The position numbers and the translations under genes were made by a program. The notes beneath the pieces are model-generated. The model made no database searches and was not told the DNA's origin. It saw only the letters and a program-made list of their open reading frames with translations. From Streptomyces deccanensis (GTDB taxonomy: Bacteria > Actinomycetota > Actinomycetes > Streptomycetales > Streptomycetaceae), in contig NZ_CP092431.1 of NCBI RefSeq assembly GCF_022385335.1, positions 9,548,001-9,612,000 of the forward strand: a stretch of 64,000 bases of DNA, given 5' to 3'. Of the stretch, positions 42,606-51,096 are shown one piece after another. Position 1 is the first letter of the stretch, and each line of letters begins with the position of its first letter.

Positions 42606-44273
42606 TCAGGCGTCGGGTGCCGCGTGGACGCGTGCTCCGTCCACGAAGGTCTGCAGGACCCGGGTGGCCGCGATCTCGTCGGCCGGGCGCGTGAACGGGT
42701 CACGGTCGAGGACGACCAGGTCGGCCGCCTTACCGACCGTGATGCTGCCCGTGAGGGCGTCGAGGTGGTTGGCGTAGGCGCTGCCCGCCGTGTACGCGGC
42801 GAGGGCGGTGCCGAGGTCGAGGCGCTGGGCGGGCAGGAACTCCGGGGTGCCCTCGGGGGCGTCCGGGGAGACGCGGTTGACGGCGACGTGCACCGCCTGG
42901 AGCGGGTCGGGGCTGCTGACGGGCCAGTCGCTGCCCGCCGCGAGCGTGGCCCCGGCGCGCAGCAGATCGCCGAACGGGTACTGCCGGGCGCCCCGTTCCG
43001 GCCCGAGGAACGGCAGAGTGAGCTCGTCCATCTGGGGCTCGTGGGCGGCCCACAGCATCTGCAGGTTGGCGGTGGCGCCGAGCGCCCGGAACCGCCGTAC
43101 GTCGTCGGGGTGCACCACCTGGAGGTGCGCCAGGTGATGGCGGGTGTCGCGATGACCGTTGGCGGTACGGGCGGCCTCCACGGCGTCGAGCGCCTCGCGC
43201 ACCGCGCGGTCGCCGAGGGCGTGGAAGTGCACCTGGAAGCCGAGCGCGTCGAGTTCGGTGACGTACTTCCTCAGCTCACCCGGTTCGACGAAGCTGATGC
43301 CGCTGCCGTCCGAGGCGCAACCGCAGCCGGTGAGATACGGGTCGAGCATCGCGGCCGTGTGGTTCTCGGCGATGCCGTCCTGCATGATCTTCACCGTCCC
43401 GGCGCGGAACCGCCCCCTGCTCAACTCCTCGCGCCGCGCGACGAGTTCGGGGATCTGCTCGGCGCCGCGCTCCCGGTCCCACCAGAGGGCGCCGACGACG
43501 CGGGCGGTGAGGAGTCCCCGGTCCAGGGCAGCACGGTAGGAGGGTGCAGGGTCGGTCATGTTGGCGTACGCGCCGACGATGGCGTCCTGCCAGGCGGTGA
43601 CCCCGTGGGAGTGCAGCACGGCCTGGGCGCGCAGCAGGGCGGCGAGCTGTTCCTCGGGGGTGGGGTCGGGCACCAGGCGGCCGACGAGGTGGACGGCGCC
43701 CTCCTGGAGCATGCCGGTCGGGCGGCCGTCGGCGTCGCGTTCGATACGGCCGTCGGCGGGGTCGGGGGTACGGGCGTCGATCCCGGCCCGCTCCAGGGCC
43801 TTGGAGTTGACCCAGGCGCCGTGGTGGTCGCGGTTGGGCAGGAAGACGGGCCGGTCGGGGACGACCGCGTCGAGCGCGGCGGCGGTGGGGGCGCCGCCGG
43901 GGAAGGCCTCCAGGGACCAGCCGCCGCCGGTGATCCACTCGACGTCCGGGTGCGCGTCGGCGTACGCCCGGATCCGCCGCAGGTACTCGGCGGGGTCGAC
44001 CGTGTCGGCGAGATGGCACAGGCCCAGTTCCAGGCCGGCGCCCTGCGGATGGACGTGGGCGTCCTGGAAGCCGGGCAGCAGCAGCTTCCCGGCGAGGTCG
44101 ACGACCTCGGTGCCGGGCCCGATGAGGGCGTGCACCTCGTCATGGCCGACGGCCGTGATCCGTCCGCCGTGCACGGCCACGGCGGTGGCACGGCTGCGCG
44201 CGGGATCGACGGTGTGGACGGGCCCGCCAGTGAGGACGAGGTCGGCGGGGCCCGTGACCTGGGACTGAGGCAT
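42606..44273 (-). CDS. YtcJ-like metal-dependent amidohydrolase
   Basis: 555 residues. Metal site HVHPQG after LLLPGFQDA, carboxylated-lysine region GTVKIMQDGIAENHTAAM, VHFHALGDRAVREALDA, HLAHLQVVHPDD and AGSDWPVSSPDPL. This is the YtcJ/N-substituted formamide deformylase-like group. It hydrolyses an amide or cyclic amide; the substrate is unknown. The ATG at 44273 uses GGAG nine bases upstream. It lies 76 bases downstream of an APC permease gene on the same strand, suggesting uptake and hydrolysis of an amino acid derivative or amide. Confidence 0.85.
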   Translation of the reverse strand: MPQSQVTGPADLVLTGGPVHTVDPARSRATAVAVHGGRITAVGHDEVHALIGPGTEVVDLAGKLLLPGFQDAHVHPQGAGLELGLCHLADTVDPAEYLRRIRAYADAHPDVEWITGGGWSLEAFPGGAPTAAALDAVVPDRPVFLPNRDHHGAWVNSKALERAGIDARTPDPADGRIERDADGRPTGMLQEGAVHLVGRLVPDPTPEEQLAALLRAQAVLHSHGVTAWQDAIVGAYANMTDPAPSYRAALDRGLLTARVVGALWWDRERGAEQIPELVARREELSRGRFRAGTVKIMQDGIAENHTAAMLDPYLTGCGCASDGSGISFVEPGELRKYVTELDALGFQVHFHALGDRAVREALDAVEAARTANGHRDTRHHLAHLQVVHPDDVRRFRALGATANLQMLWAAHEPQMDELTLPFLGPERGARQYPFGDLLRAGATLAAGSDWPVSSPDPLQAVHVAVNRVSPDAPEGTPEFLPAQRLDLGTALAAYTAGSAYANHLDALTGSITVGKAADLVVLDRDPFTRPADEIAATRVLQTFVDGARVHAAPDA

Positions 44274-44349
44274 GCGGAGGAACTCCATGGGGAGGTGTGG
44301 GGACGTGCGGGGGAGGGGGGAGGGGGGCAGGCGGAGGGGTGGGGGCAGG

Positions 44350-45828
44350 TCAGGCCGGTGTGCGGTCCATGGGCAGGGTGATGGCCTCGGCGTCGGTGCC
44401 GCGTCCCGTGGTGAAGTACGGCGACCGGCGCACGTACTTGGCGACCGCGGCCATCCCGAGACCCGCCAGGACGATGGCGGCGGGCAGGGAGAACATGAAC
44501 CACCCGTTGTCGGGGCTCAGTTCGAAGTGGTCGCTCATGGTCAGGTAGGAGTAGCCGAGGTAGCCGCCGAGGCCGAGCAGGATGAGTCCGGACACGGCGG
44601 GCACCCCGACGGCGAGCACCGCCGTGCGCAGCCCCTCGCGCCGCGTGGACCGGAAGCGGACGGCGCACGCGAGCGCGGTCAGGCCGTAGTAGAGGGCGAC
44701 GAGCAGGCCGATGGCGTTGACGGCGGCCAGCAGCATGTCGCTCAGCTTGGGCAGGGCGACGGCCAGCAGCGCGATCGAGGCCGCGACGGCGAGCACGACG
44801 ACCGTGCCGGCGGCGGGGGTGCCGTAGCGCGGGTGGACCCGGGTCCACAGCGGGCCCATCGTGCGGTCCCGGCCCATCGCGAGCAGCCCTCGTGCCGTGG
44901 GGATGAGGGTGGACTGCACGGAGGCCGCGGCGGAGAACATCAGGGCGACCAGGGGCAGGGTGGCCCAGGGTTCGGCGGCCAGTTTCTGTCCGAGGTACGG
45001 CAGCGCCTGCGGACCGTTCTCGATCAGCTCGGCGAGGCTCATCTCCCGCTGGAAGGCCACCGAGGCGAAGAGGAACAGGCCCAGCATCGCGAACAGCGCG
45101 ATCAGGCCGCCCCGGGCCGCGTCGCCCGGCTTTCTGGTCTCCTCCGTGACGCTGAAGGCCGCGTCCCAGCCCCAGAAGAAGAACACCGCGAGGACCATGC
45201 CCTGGGCGAAGGTGGTGGCGTCGGCGATCTCGAAGGGGTTGAACCAGGACAGCGAGAAGGACTGCTCACCGGTGACGAGGGCCCATCCGCAGAACCCGAT
45301 GAGCACGGCGTACTCGAAGACCAGCAGCGCGAACTGGAAGCGGGTCGTGGTGCGGGTGCCGGTCACGGCGAGGGCGGTCAGTCCCAGCAGGAGCACCAGC
45401 CCGACCGCCGTGCTGACGCCGGTGGACGTCGGATCGAGGGCGACGCCCGCGAGGCTGTCCAGTCCGGCCTTGTTGGCGAAGACCAGGACGACCGAGCCCA
45501 TGACGGCGCTGGTGTAGGCGCAGAAGATGACCGAGCCGACCAGGGTGACCCAGCCGGTCAGGAAGCCCGGCCAGGGGCCCAGGGTCCTGCCGACCCAGGT
45601 GTAGCCGTTGCCGCAGTTCGGCTCCGAGCGGTTGAGCCGGGCGTAGGCGGTCGCGATGCCGAGCACGGGCAGGAAGGCGAGGAGCAGCAGGGCCGGCCCC
45701 TGGAGCCCCACGATGGTCGCGATCGTGCCCATGCCGATGGCGATGCTGGTGGTGGCGGCCGTGCTGGAGGCGGCGATGGCGACGCCGTCGACCACGCCGA
45801 GGGAGCGGCGCAAGGGGGTGGATGACAT
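44350..45828 (-). CDS. APC-family amino acid/amine permease
   Basis: 492 residues with about twelve to fourteen hydrophobic helices. The start MSSTPLRRSLGVVDGVAIAASSTAATTSIAIG, read in pieces, NCGNGYTWVGRTLGPWPGFL and FFWGWDAAFSVTEETRKPGDAARGG are typical of the APC superfamily. It imports an amino acid, amine or related compound. GAGGAG lies five bases before the ATG. It is the first gene of a two-gene operon with the amidohydrolase and is divergent from a TetR gene, 147 bp apart. Confidence 0.9.
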   Translation of the reverse strand: MSSTPLRRSLGVVDGVAIAASSTAATTSIAIGMGTIATIVGLQGPALLLLAFLPVLGIATAYARLNRSEPNCGNGYTWVGRTLGPWPGFLTGWVTLVGSVIFCAYTSAVMGSVVLVFANKAGLDSLAGVALDPTSTGVSTAVGLVLLLGLTALAVTGTRTTTRFQFALLVFEYAVLIGFCGWALVTGEQSFSLSWFNPFEIADATTFAQGMVLAVFFFWGWDAAFSVTEETRKPGDAARGGLIALFAMLGLFLFASVAFQREMSLAELIENGPQALPYLGQKLAAEPWATLPLVALMFSAAASVQSTLIPTARGLLAMGRDRTMGPLWTRVHPRYGTPAAGTVVVLAVAASIALLAVALPKLSDMLLAAVNAIGLLVALYYGLTALACAVRFRSTRREGLRTAVLAVGVPAVSGLILLGLGGYLGYSYLTMSDHFELSPDNGWFMFSLPAAIVLAGLGMAAVAKYVRRSPYFTTGRGTDAEAITLPMDRTPA

Positions 45829-45903
45829 GGAGGCTCCTCGTGGGGAGAGTGACGAGGGTAGAGCCGCGCGGGACTGTGATGGAACACCCGGCGTTCGTCT
45901 TGC

Positions 45904-45918
45904 GTCAATGCTGTTGAC
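45904..45918. promoter_or_regulatory. Operator-like GTCAA-N5-TTGAC
   Basis: Inverted repeat with five-base arms in the middle of the 147-bp region between the APC permease and TetR genes, likely bound by the TetR protein. A minus-strand TTGACG overlapping it is a -35 candidate for the permease operon. Confidence 0.45.
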
Positions 45919-45975
45919 ATAAGGGCACCCGGCCCCTTCACTGCGGGTACGCGTCCCGACCGACAGGAGCCCGCG

Positions 45976-46668
45976 ATGTCCAGCCGTGTCCCGCAGGAAC
46001 GCAGCCGCCGCCGCCCCACCCGCTCGGGCGTGGTCCTCTCGGAGGAGCTGATCGTGGAGACCGCGCTGCGGCTGATCGGCGAGCACGGCCCGGAGGCGCT
46101 CAGCGTGCGCCGGCTCGGGACCGCCCTGGGCTGCGACCCCAGTGCCCTCTACCGCTACTTCCACGGCACGGACGACCTGGTGCTCGCCATCGCCGACCGC
46201 ATCATCGGCGACGCGATGGCGGGCTTCGTCCCCGGGGACGACTGGGTGGCCGCCCTGCGCGAGATGGCCCTGCGGGTCCGGGACGGCTACCTCGCCCACC
46301 CTCGCGCGGCGGCCTTCGCCTCGTACCGGGTGACCCGGCGCCCCAACGAGATCCGCGCCGTCGACACCGGCATCGGACTGCTGCTCACGGCGGGCTTCGC
46401 ACCGGCCGACGCGACCCGCCTGTACCTGACGTACATCGACACCGTGCTCAGCCACGCGGCCATGGAGGCGGCGTTCCAGGCACTCCCACGCGGACAGCGC
46501 GAGGCCGACGAGCGGGCATGGACCGAGGCCTACCAGGGCCTGGACCCGACGTCGTACCCCGCCCTGACCGCCGTCCGCCAGAACCTGCGCATGATGGGCG
46601 AGAGTTCCTTCGAGGACGCGGTCGACCTGCTGCTGGAGGCACTGGCGGCACGGGCGCCGAGGGGGTGA
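45976..46668 (+). CDS. TetR-family regulator
   Basis: 230 residues. N-terminal helix-turn-helix (about 21-70: LSEELIVETALRLIGEHGPEALSVRRLG in pieces, CDPSALYRYFHGTDDLVLAI). The C-terminal ligand domain is helical and belongs to the TetR_C group common in actinobacteria. AGGAG lies eight bases before the ATG. Divergent placement suggests control of the APC permease-amidohydrolase operon. Confidence 0.9.
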   Translation: MSSRVPQERSRRRPTRSGVVLSEELIVETALRLIGEHGPEALSVRRLGTALGCDPSALYRYFHGTDDLVLAIADRIIGDAMAGFVPGDDWVAALREMALRVRDGYLAHPRAAAFASYRVTRRPNEIRAVDTGIGLLLTAGFAPADATRLYLTYIDTVLSHAAMEAAFQALPRGQREADERAWTEAYQGLDPTSYPALTAVRQNLRMMGESSFEDAVDLLLEALAARAPRG

Positions 46669-46815
46669 GCGGCGCGGTCGTCCGGCGCCTCCGGGCAGCT
46701 TCGGCCACTCGCGGCACTGGCCGGCACCAAGCCCCGCCGAACGTAAATCAGGTGATCACCCTGCCCCGTGGCTGCCACGATGCACCCCATGGCTCTGGAG
46801 AACCCTGGCGGGCTG

Positions 46816-47262
46816 ATGACGCGCCGCGCTACCTCCTCGGACTGGACCGGACTGGCCGGGATCGACTCCGTCGCGGCAGCGGGCGACCACGCGCGGGGTG
46901 TGAGCATCCGACGCTGGTGCGAACAGGGCGTGGTGCTCGTTGCTCAGGATGCGTCCGGCCCCGTGGGCTACAGCGTGCTGGAGTACACGTTCTTCGAGCA
47001 GGGTTTCGTCACCATGTTGATGGTCGCGCCCACCGCCCGCCGACAAGGCGTGGGCACGCGTCTCCTTAAGGCCACTGAAGCCTGGTGCACCACACCGAAG
47101 CTGTTCACCTCGACCAATGTCTCCAACCACCCCATGCAGCGCCTGCTGCAGTTCGCCGGCTGGAGCCCGGTCGGCCTGCTCCACGGTCTGGACGAAGGCG
47201 ACCCCGAACTCTTCCACCTCTGCCCGAACATCCGACTGCGCGGGGAAGTCGACCATGGTTGA
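46816..47262 (+). CDS. GNAT N-acetyltransferase
   Basis: 148 residues from ATG 46816 (MTRRATSSDWTGL), where the GNAT fold begins; starts at 46789 or 46768 are possible. Acetyl-CoA site VTMLMVAPTARRQGVGTRLLKA is the classical motif A. Substrate unknown. Its last codons overlap the next gene by eight bases. A perfect 10-bp palindrome GGTGATCACC (46751-46760) lies in the upstream gap. Confidence 0.8.
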   Translation: MTRRATSSDWTGLAGIDSVAAAGDHARGVSIRRWCEQGVVLVAQDASGPVGYSVLEYTFFEQGFVTMLMVAPTARRQGVGTRLLKATEAWCTTPKLFTSTNVSNHPMQRLLQFAGWSPVGLLHGLDEGDPELFHLCPNIRLRGEVDHG

Positions 47263-47683
47263 CGCCGCTCCGAGGGAGCTCATCTGTCTCGCCGATGACG
47301 AGGGGAACAGCGTCACCGTCAGCATTTTGGGGCGCGACACCAGATGGACGGCCGGGCTCGACGCCGAGATCGTCGTCAGGACCCCCTTCGTGTCGGGCCG
47401 CATCGCCTTGGTGCTGTCGGCCTCGAAGTTGGAGAGCTGGGCCGCCGCGCTGAACCGGCTCGAGGCCGGCGAGGACGTCGCCTGGATGGAGTGGAGCAGA
47501 GGGCCCTCCGTCTCCATCCAGCTCATGGGAGAGCGTGACTGCCCGGAGGTGGTCGTGGAGGACGAGTCGGGATCCATGGTCACCGTGCGCGTGCCAGTCG
47601 TCCCGCCGGACGACTGGATCGCCGACCACCGGCGACGCCTGCATCAGGTGATGAGTCACTGGGTCCCGATGCTGTCGGCGTAG
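47255..47683 (+). CDS. DUF5959-family protein
   Basis: 142 residues, all beta-rich: LICLADDEGNSVTVSILGR, LDAEIVVRTPFVSGRIALVLS, LEAGEDVAWMEWSRGPSVSIQ and a closing DDWIADHRRRLHQV. This matches a Streptomyces family of unknown function (DUF5959). GGGGAAG precedes the ATG, which overlaps the GNAT stop, so the two are co-translated. No function can be offered. Confidence 0.7.
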   Translation: MVDAAPRELICLADDEGNSVTVSILGRDTRWTAGLDAEIVVRTPFVSGRIALVLSASKLESWAAALNRLEAGEDVAWMEWSRGPSVSIQLMGERDCPEVVVEDESGSMVTVRVPVVPPDDWIADHRRRLHQVMSHWVPMLSA

Positions 47684-47700
47684 GGAACAAGCCGTCACGC

Positions 47701-47744
47701 ACGCACGAGCGCATACCCGAGCACGCACGAGCGCATACCCGAGA
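47701..47744. repeat. Two 22-bp tandem repeats
   Basis: Units 47701-47722 and 47723-47744 share ACGCACGAGCGCATACCCGA with only the last base differing. A third partial copy precedes them. They lie in the 188-bp gap after the DUF5959 gene. Confidence 0.85.
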
Positions 47745-47871
47745 ATGAAGAGCGCGTGGCGGATCTCCCAGCGGATCCGCGGTCGGCAGAGCCAGCACGG
47801 ACGAGTTCCTGCGCAGGTGTTCGCCCGAACTCCGGATGTGGTGCGCGCAACGTCTTCAAGGGGGAGGTCCG

Positions 47872-48468
47872 GTGGGATTTTCGGGGCACCTGGTTTTCGC
47901 TCGCAGTGCGTGTCCGCTGCTGCAAGCACCCGTCTTCGACAGCATCGATCAGCGGCTGAGGGACACCGTGCATGCGTGGTGGCCGCGACCGGGTGGTTGG
48001 CAGACCCTCCAGTTCGATCACGGACTGTGGGAGGACGGCCACCTGTCCGCCCTGGTCGGATGGACCGGCACACCGGCCTGCGTCGCAGACGTCTCCGACA
48101 GCGACATCGCCCTCGTGACAGGGCTGGGTACGAACGGGCAGCGTTGGCAGGCGTGGCTCAACCTGGACAAGGCGGCGGCACTCCTCGCCGAGGAACCCGA
48201 GGACCTGGACGACATGGGCCTGTGGGTGGGCACACCCGAGTTCGACGAAGCCGTGCGACGCAAGCGCGCGGAGCTCCGCGCGGACGTTCCGGCCGACGCC
48301 GAGGGCGCCCGGCTGTGGGCTGCGGCGGCCGGCGTCCCCGTCGCGGCTGAGCAGTCGCGGGTCGAGGAACTGCTGTGCTCGCGGGAGACCTTCGCGGAGG
48401 ACCTCTTCAGCGCGCTGCTGGACGAGTTGGGCTTTCCCCAGGCCATCCAGCCGTCACCAGAGCCATGA
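47872..48468 (+). CDS. Hypothetical protein
   Basis: 198 residues from GTG 47872 (GGGAGG four bases upstream); the frame is open to 47836. I do not recognise a family. It is acidic with WPRPGGWQTLQFDHGLWEDGHLS, a GLGTNGQRWQAWLNLDKAAALL stretch and a C-terminal helical part (EELLCSRETFAEDLFSALL). No signal peptide or membrane segment. Codon use is normal for the window. Its 3' end is convergent with a GNAT gene across 72 bases. Confidence 0.6.
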   Translation: MGFSGHLVFARSACPLLQAPVFDSIDQRLRDTVHAWWPRPGGWQTLQFDHGLWEDGHLSALVGWTGTPACVADVSDSDIALVTGLGTNGQRWQAWLNLDKAAALLAEEPEDLDDMGLWVGTPEFDEAVRRKRAELRADVPADAEGARLWAAAAGVPVAAEQSRVEELLCSRETFAEDLFSALLDELGFPQAIQPSPEP

Positions 48469-48540
48469 GGTGCGCCTGGCCGGCCTCGCCGATGACGGGT
48501 ACGGGAACGAACGCGACGGTGGCGGGCCGTCAGCGGCCGC

Positions 48541-49515
48541 TCAGCGCCAGTCGTCGATCACGTAGGAGTCCGGGCGGCTGTAGCCGGGTTCGTTGGGCCT
48601 GTGCATCGTCACGCCCTGCAGCCACGTACGGAAGCCGCGGTCGACCATGCACCGGTAGGCGTCCTCGCGGGCCAGGTTCATGCCGGCGTCCAGTTGTCCC
48701 AGTCCCTTCTCGGCGGCCAACTGCTCGCACGCGTCCAGCAGTCGTCCGAAGCGCTGTGCTGCGCCCGGGCCCGGACGCACCGCGCCGAATTTGACGAAGC
48801 ACACGTCCTCACCGGCCTCCGACCCCGCTCCGCAGTGGCAGACGGCCAGACCGTCGAGGTCGCTGTCGGCGCCCTGGAGGAGGATGGTGTCGCCGAGCCC
48901 GTGCGCCTGCGTGGCCGTGATCTCGCGCTCCAGGCTCAGGCCCTCGTACACGGCCCCCGTCAGCGCGCGACCGAGGCTCAGCGCGTCGGGCCGCTCAGCG
49001 GCGGTCAGCTCGCCGTACAGCACCCGGCCGGGGACCGCCGCGCTGACGGCGACCTGCTTCTTCATGATGGCGGTCAGGAACCGGGGCCAGAATCCGTACC
49101 GGCGGTAGAGCTCGAGGTGCTTGGGACTGTGCGAGAAGGTGAACAGGCCGAGGTGGCGGTTCTCCCAGGTGTCGAAGCAGGCCATGACCGGCTCCATGAG
49201 GCGCCTGCCGATGCCCTGGTCCCACAGATCCGGGCGTACCGTCAGCGGGCCGAAGAACCCCACGCTGCCCCAGTCGGCGGCGAAGTTCGTTCCGACGACC
49301 TCGCCCTCGACGGTCGCCGCGAAGGCCGCGCGCGGATTCGCCGCCCAGCGGGTGCGGACGTAGTCGGCGGTGCCGAAGAACGTCTCCGGCTCAGGGGCCC
49401 CGAGGAAGGTCCCGAAAGCGACCCTGAAGATCGCGTCGGCCCGATCCAGGTCCGTCTCGACCAGCGGGCGGACCGACACCGAGGCGGCGACACCCGTTCG
49501 CTTCGTTGCGGGCAT
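48541..49515 (-). CDS. GNAT N-acetyltransferase, two-domain length
   Basis: 324 residues. The first half holds GNAT motif A (VRPDLWDQGIGRRLMEPVM, about residue 95) and motif B (HLGLFTFSHSPKHLELYRRYGFWPR). The second half (from about 190) is a degenerate repeat ending in QLDAGMNLAREDAYRCMVDRGFRTW, where the DAGMN/RGFR phrases also recall GNAT motif B. It likely acetylates a small molecule; unknown. An excellent AAAGGAGG precedes the ATG at 49515. Confidence 0.85.
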   Translation of the reverse strand: MPATKRTGVAASVSVRPLVETDLDRADAIFRVAFGTFLGAPEPETFFGTADYVRTRWAANPRAAFAATVEGEVVGTNFAADWGSVGFFGPLTVRPDLWDQGIGRRLMEPVMACFDTWENRHLGLFTFSHSPKHLELYRRYGFWPRFLTAIMKKQVAVSAAVPGRVLYGELTAAERPDALSLGRALTGAVYEGLSLEREITATQAHGLGDTILLQGADSDLDGLAVCHCGAGSEAGEDVCFVKFGAVRPGPGAAQRFGRLLDACEQLAAEKGLGQLDAGMNLAREDAYRCMVDRGFRTWLQGVTMHRPNEPGYSRPDSYVIDDWR

Positions 49516-49730
49516 GATCGCCCTCCTTTCCGCCCCCGTTCCATCGCACCACGCACGCGTGCCGGGGGCGAAGCGACAGCTCGGCCGCCCCGGGTGAGGC
49601 GGGGCAGCCGCCGCCCGCTTCGAGCCCGGGCCCCACGTTTGCACCGTCCACCCACCGTCGTGGAACGATCCACATTTCCCCGACGCACTGCAGTGGCAGC
49701 GGAAGCGCCGACTCACCGCAGCGGCAGCGG

Positions 49731-50828
49731 CTACGGCCTCGGCAGCCGCAGCGGCCCACCCCGCGCCGCACCCGTGCTGCCCCGCGCGACCAGATGCGGC
49801 GTCGACGCCGTCACGACCGCGCGGTCGCGTCGTCCGTCGAGGCGTTCCAGCAGCAGCCGGGCCGCCGTCTCGCCCATCAGCGCGCCCGCCTGATCGACGC
49901 TGGTGAGGCTCACCGGCGCCAGCGCGGCGACCGACGTGTTGTTGTACCCGGCGAGCGACAGGTCCTCGGGGATGCGCAGCCCCAGCTCAGCGGCGGCCCG
50001 GTAGACGCCGGTCGCGGCGACGTCCGCGCCGGCGAAGATCGCGGTGGGCGGCCGCGCGGAGGTGAGCAGTTCCCGCGCACCCCGGTAGCCGCCCTCGTCC
50101 GAGTAGCCGGAGTGCACGATCCGGGCCAGGTCCGCCAGTCCGTGCCGGGCCATCGCCGCCTGGTAGGCGGCGCGGACGTGGTGCTCGGGCCGCTGCTCCC
50201 ACTGGGTGCCGCGCACCGTCGGATGCGACAGGTGGGCGATGTCCCGGTGGCCGAGTTCGACGAGGTGGTCGATGACCAGGTCGACGCCCGTGCCGTCCTG
50301 GTTGACCACGCAGTCGTACGCCGGCGACGGGTCGTGGTGGCCGATCACCACCGTCGGCACCTCGGCCGCGATGCGCACCACCTCCGCGCGCCGGACGGCG
50401 GGCGCGATCAGGATCAGGCCGTCCATGCGCCGGTCCACCATCGCGTGGATCAGCCGGGTCTGCTCCTCCTTCTCGGACTTCTCCGACGAGCCGCTGGAGC
50501 CGAGGAACAGCGCGTACTCGGTGTCCCGCAGCACCGCGTTCACGCCGTCCAGGAGATCGGCGTAGAACGCGTTGCGGATGCTCGCGAGGAGCACGCCGAT
50601 CGTGTACGTACGACCCCGCATCCCCCGCGCGGCGGCGTGCGGGCGGTAGTCCAGCTCGGCCATCGCCGTCCGCACCCGCTCACGCATCGCCGGGCTCACC
50701 CCGTAGGAGTTGTTGAGCACTTTCGACACGGCCGAGGTGGACACGCCGGCGCTGCGCGCGACGTCGCCGATCGTGACTCGCTTCGAGCCGCCGCTTGATT
50801 GCACTGGGGTCCCCACCTCCGTCGTCAC
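49731..50828 (-). CDS. LacI-family regulator of the rhamnosidase gene
   Basis: 365 residues from GTG 50828 (GGAG six bases upstream; GTG 50804 is an alternative). HTH: RVTIGDVARSAGVSTSAVSKVLNNSYGVSP, read in pieces, with hinge HAAARGMRGRT. Effector domain with AFYADLLDGVNAVL, RRMDGLILIAPAV, AIFAGADVAATGVYRAAAELG and LAGYNNTSVAALAPVSLTSV. It is divergent from the GH78 gene, and a 22-bp palindrome of LacI-operator type lies between them. The effector is probably rhamnose or a rhamnoside. Confidence 0.9.
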   Translation of the reverse strand: MTTEVGTPVQSSGGSKRVTIGDVARSAGVSTSAVSKVLNNSYGVSPAMRERVRTAMAELDYRPHAAARGMRGRTYTIGVLLASIRNAFYADLLDGVNAVLRDTEYALFLGSSGSSEKSEKEEQTRLIHAMVDRRMDGLILIAPAVRRAEVVRIAAEVPTVVIGHHDPSPAYDCVVNQDGTGVDLVIDHLVELGHRDIAHLSHPTVRGTQWEQRPEHHVRAAYQAAMARHGLADLARIVHSGYSDEGGYRGARELLTSARPPTAIFAGADVAATGVYRAAAELGLRIPEDLSLAGYNNTSVAALAPVSLTSVDQAGALMGETAARLLLERLDGRRDRAVVTASTPHLVARGSTGAARGGPLRLPRP

Positions 50829-50954
50829 GCACCGCTCCGCCTCGGCGGCGTTTCGGAACGTTACTCGCAGAGTCCTTGACGATCCGGCCCCCCTCGCCTC
50901 AATCTTTGGGCGTTCCCCGTGTGGCACGTTTTACGAATGAGCCGCATGCGACCC

Positions 50955-50976
50955 CGTATTGAATCGATTCAATACG
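50955..50976. promoter_or_regulatory. 22-bp perfect palindrome, LacI operator
   Basis: Arms CGTATTGAATC and GATTCAATACG meet at a central CG with no spacer, the form of LacI/GalR-family operators. It lies 121 bases before the GH78 start and 126 before the LacI start, so it can control both. Confidence 0.8.
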
Positions 50977-50991
50977 TACGGCGCCGCACCG

Positions 50992-51036
50992 CACCACACC
51001 GACCAGCACCACACCGACCAGCACCACACCGAACCG
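50992..51036. repeat. 15-bp tandem repeats in GH78 leader
   Basis: Three units of CACCACACCGACCAG (third unit diverged) just downstream of the palindrome, in the probable 5' untranslated region of the rhamnosidase gene. Confidence 0.75.
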
Positions 51037-51096
51037 CAACGCACCGCACAGCCCCGCCCCTCACCCGCCCCTCAGCCATCCCCAGGAGAGCCGCCC

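Noticed and set aside
44272..45825. 517-codon plus-strand frame antisense to the APC permease
   Set aside because: Highly charged, repetitive Gln/Glu/Gly/Arg translation typical of an antisense shadow of a membrane protein.
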